Shown here piece by piece: positions 13,730 through 17,623 of a stretch of DNA of 17,623 bases. Origin of the DNA: CAIKAP01 sp964574605 (GTDB lineage Bacteria; Verrucomicrobiota; Verrucomicrobiia; Palsa-1439); contig CAZNOK010000102.1 of the NCBI GenBank assembly GCA_964574605.1, positions 1 to 17,623 of the forward strand. Direction: 5' to 3'. Every line of letters begins with the position of its first letter. Positions within the stretch are counted from its first letter, which is position 1. The notes under the pieces are model-generated. The model had not been told where the DNA came from and made no database searches. It saw only the letters and a program-made list of their open reading frames with translations. The position numbers were made by a program, and so were the translations under genes.

Positions 13730-14979
13730 CAAAGTCGAATCTTCGCCGACACACCGTGTGCGATGAGTCCCTCGACGTTGGCGAACGCCTCCAGTGTCGG
13801 CAGTGACTTCTTCAACGCCGCCGGCGTGTATTCGATGAGACTGGTGCGCCGCATGAACTGATCCACCGTCAAACCGGGGAACGCCGCGCCGGCGCCGCCG
13901 GTCGGCAGCGTATGGCTGGGGCCGGCGATGTAATCGCCGAGCACGGTCGGCGTCCACGGGCCGAGGAATATCGCGCCGGCTGTCGTGAGCTTCTTCGCGA
14001 CAGCGCCAGGGTTCCTCGTCATCACTTCGAGGTGCTCCGGCGCGAAACGGTTCGTGATCTCGACAGCTTGCGCCAGATTCTTCGCCAACACGAACACCGC
14101 GCCTTTCCCGAGGACGCGCTCGGTCAACTCGCAGCGCGGCAACGCGGATTTCTGGCGTTCGATCTCGCGGGGAACTTCGTCGAGAACGCGCTGGAAAGTT
14201 GTCACCAGCCAGACGCGCTCCTCGCCGGAGCCGTGTTCGGCTTGCGCAAGGATGTCGGCGGCGATGAACCGCGGGTCGGCAGTGTCATCGGCAAGGACGA
14301 GCACTTCGCTCGGCCCGGCCAGCAGGTCCACGGCGACTTGTCCGAACAACAGTTTCTTGGCGGCGGTGACGTAGGCGTTGCCGGGGCCGAAAATCTTCAG
14401 GACGCGTTTGATGGTGGCGGTGCCGAGCGCCATGGCGGCGATGGCTTGCGCGCCGCCAACCCGGTAAATCTCGGTCGCGCCCGCGGCGCCGATGGCGAAC
14501 AAAAGTTCCGGATTTGTTCCGGGCGTGCAGGCCACGATCTCCGGGCATCCGGCGACCTTGGCGAGCGTGATGGTCATCAACGCCGTCGAGGCCAGCGGCG
14601 CGGTGCCGCCGGGAATGTAGATGCCGACGCGACGGATCGGGTCGAATTTTTCGCCGACGCGCCCGCCTTGGGCGTTGCGCATCGTCCATGGTTTCGGCAA
14701 GCCGCGTTTGGCAAAGGCAGCGATATTCTTGTTGGCGATGCGGATGGCGTCGCGGAGAGGAGAAGTGGGGGGGGGGATGACACGCAGTTCGGCGGCGGTC
14801 AGTTTGACTTTGTCGAAACACTCGGTGAGTTCGAGAACGGCGGCGTCACCGCGGGCCTGTACATCGCTGATGACAGCGCGCGTCCGCTCCTCAATGACGG
14901 GGTCAAAGAGGCTGTTGACGGCAAGCGCGCTGTCGAGCGCTGCGCCGAAATCCGGTTGGTTGTAGCGCAACACTTTCAT
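13729..14979 (-). CDS. hisD: Histidinol dehydrogenase
   Basis: HisD completes histidine synthesis by oxidising L-histidinol to histidine in two NAD-dependent steps. The 416-residue protein has the expected zinc ligands Gln246 and His249 (ILAQAEHGSGEE), Asp349 (VLGDYIAGPSHTLPTGG) and His408 (GLIAHGV). The catalytic pair is Glu315-His316 (RFAPEHLEVM). Other hallmarks are VGIYIPGGTAPLASTALM, IYRVGGAQAIAAMA and KIFGPGNAYVTAAKK. The ATG at 14979 (MKVLRYNQPDF) gives family length, whereas an ATG at 15081 would add 34 residues and overlap the divergent decarboxylase gene. Codons 68-71 contain a run of ten C bases on the coding strand, giving Ile-Pro-Pro-Pro. It lies about 7 kb from hisC-hisB, with unrelated genes between. 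The dehydrogenase gene follows with a one-base overlap. Confidence 0.96.
   Translation of the reverse strand: MKVLRYNQPDFGAALDSALAVNSLFDPVIEERTRAVISDVQARGDAAVLELTECFDKVKLTAAELRVIPPPTSPLRDAIRIANKNIAAFAKRGLPKPWTMRNAQGGRVGEKFDPIRRVGIYIPGGTAPLASTALMTITLAKVAGCPEIVACTPGTNPELLFAIGAAGATEIYRVGGAQAIAAMALGTATIKRVLKIFGPGNAYVTAAKKLLFGQVAVDLLAGPSEVLVLADDTADPRFIAADILAQAEHGSGEERVWLVTTFQRVLDEVPREIERQKSALPRCELTERVLGKGAVFVLAKNLAQAVEITNRFAPEHLEVMTRNPGAVAKKLTTAGAIFLGPWTPTVLGDYIAGPSHTLPTGGAGAAFPGLTVDQFMRRTSLIEYTPAALKKSLPTLEAFANVEGLIAHGVSAKIRL
14767..14776. repeat. Ten-base homopolymer within hisD
   Basis: The plus strand has ten consecutive G bases, read as C on the hisD coding strand, within codons 68-71. A one-base slip would abolish HisD after about 70 residues. 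At the length given, the frame is intact. Confidence 0.9.
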
Positions 14980-15067
14980 GGTGCGGCATGGTATCCGACG
15001 CAACGCTGGAGGGCAAGGACGGAACCGTTGTTGACATCGGGTGAAATCATCGTAGATGAAGGGTGGA

Positions 15068-16701
<1,634 letters not shown>

Positions 16702-16705
<4 letters not shown>

Positions 16706-17623
16706 CGACGCGAGCGAGCAGGGTGACGCAAACTGCGCGGCGAAACCGTCGTCTCCGATTTGGAGGCAGGAGATGAAGGCGCGCCGGTCTCCAACCTCAC
16801 CCGATAGAAGAGCGCGGGGGCGTTCGTCGCAGCGCCAGTGTGGACATAGTTTGTGACGCTCTCGCCCGAACCGGGCATGTCAATCACCGGGCTGAAATCG
16901 GCAAAACCGGTGCCGGGAACTGAGTTTGTTTGCACCACGTAACTCTTCCCCCCCACGGTCGTCCAAGTAACCCGAACGTCCGCGCCTTCGCGAGCCGCGC
17001 TCAAAACGCGCAGACAAGAGAGGCTGTTCGTCGGGTCGGTGCCGGCGAGATACTCTTTCAGGTTCGCCATACCATCGCCATCCGCATCGGCTTCGGGGCT
17101 GGCGAAAGGCGAGGTCGTCGTGATGAGAATCTCATCGAGCAGGTGTGGCGACGGCTGGAACGGATCGGAATACCCACCGCCTCCGATTCGGATGCGGTTG
17201 ATAATGCCGAAGTCTCTGTCCGTTGGGAAGGACGTGCCGCCAACCGGCGTGTTTTGCGCCTCGATAAGAGAGAAGTCCGGGTTGACCCAAAACGTAACCG
17301 TCTCAGTAGCGTCTGGGTCTGGGTTTATTTCCAGCTTGATCAGAAGGTAGGAACGCGTTGTCGAACTGACGTTCGATTCCAAGGTGTTTGTGGTGCCACC
17401 TCCATCCACTGGGACAACCACACGATTGACGGTCCAATTGGCATAAGTGCTTCCTTGGCCAATCAGCGCCATCTCGACACCATTGGTGAACAGGGAGACT
17501 CCAAAGTAACGGCTACGCTCATCCGCGCCGAGTTTCTGGCTCAGGCAACCGATGTAGTAAACGCCATTGGATAACCCTTGTTGGAGGGAACGGAAAATCG
17601 TCCAACTCGCAGTCGCACTAGGA
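16702..17623 (-). CDS. Secreted LamG-like protein with calcium-binding and C-terminal beta domain; 5' end outside window
   Basis: The frame is open from the right edge to the TAG at 16704-16702, giving 306 residues of the C-terminal part. The first ATG inside the window (17472) is not the start, because sequence before it (SASWTIFRSLQQGL, GVYYIGCLSQ, RYFGVSLFTNGVEM) already belongs to the domain. Residues to about 170 look like a concanavalin/LamG beta sandwich ending in LLDEILITTTSPF. EADADGDGMANLKEYLAGTD resembles a thrombospondin type 3 or dockerin-like calcium loop. A last beta domain (VRVTWTTVGGKSYVVQTNS to ALFYRVRL) is the fibronectin-like ending common in exported Verrucomicrobiota proteins. 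The tail of about 28 residues is Ser/Pro/Arg-rich; no PEP-CTERM or LPXTG anchor is seen. Its stop interlocks with that of the decarboxylase gene (bases 16702-16705). Likely extracellular; binding partner unknown. Confidence 0.75.

Noticed and set aside
14986..15014. TTGCCC/TACCAT with a 17-base spacer as a hisD promoter on the minus strand.
   Set aside because: Each box matches only four of six positions, and the start would fall almost at the hisD ATG, requiring a leaderless message.
15031..15058. TTGACA with TAGATG 16 bases later, as a promoter of the decarboxylase gene.
   Set aside because: The -35 is perfect but the -10 is poor, and transcription would begin only a few bases before the chosen start codon; not strong enough to annotate.

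Overview
This is GC-rich, densely packed bacterial DNA. Several features point to Verrucomicrobiota, most likely the Pedosphaera/Limisphaerales side: secreted beta-rich proteins with GLUG and LamG-like architecture, a Tat-exported Gfo/Idh/MocA oxidoreductase, a DUF3352-like exported protein, and histidine genes split between two places. That assignment is an inference from gene content, not from a marker gene. No tRNA, rRNA, CRISPR array, transposase or phage gene was seen.

Left part (1-1818, minus strand): two exported-protein genes, both broken. The first is a GLUG-repeat secreted protein running off the left edge. It keeps a promoter-like sequence and a strong ribosome binding site but has stop codons at codons 4 and 47. 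The second is a DUF3352-like protein whose coherent reading needs three frame changes. Between them lies a compact cloverleaf-like palindromic element (727-788).

Middle left (1897-6272, plus strand): a class V PLP aminotransferase, a Y-family DNA polymerase (Pol IV-like), and a lipoprotein with its own promoter and two related internal modules.

Middle (11209-6274, minus strand): a tight five-gene run, FemAB/GNAT-like acyltransferase -> radical SAM enzyme -> second radical SAM enzyme -> hisC -> hisB. Gaps are 10 and 3 bases, followed by overlaps of 4 and 17 bases, so it is probably one transcript. This is the most unusual part of the window: an apparently uncharacterised acyltransferase plus two radical SAM proteins, joined by a start/stop overlap to histidine biosynthesis.

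Middle right (11290-12651, plus): a Tat-signal Gfo/Idh/MocA oxidoreductase, divergent from the radical SAM operon and preceded by a good sigma70-type promoter. Then on the minus strand hisD (14979-13729), with a ten-base C tract in its coding strand, overlaps by one base a zinc alcohol dehydrogenase (13729-12677).

Right part: a 2-oxoacid (pyruvate/indolepyruvate-type) decarboxylase with all catalytic residues, divergent from hisD. Its stop codon interlocks with that of a convergent secreted LamG-like protein that runs off the right edge. Intergenic space is short throughout; the longest gene-free stretch (640-790) is 151 bases.
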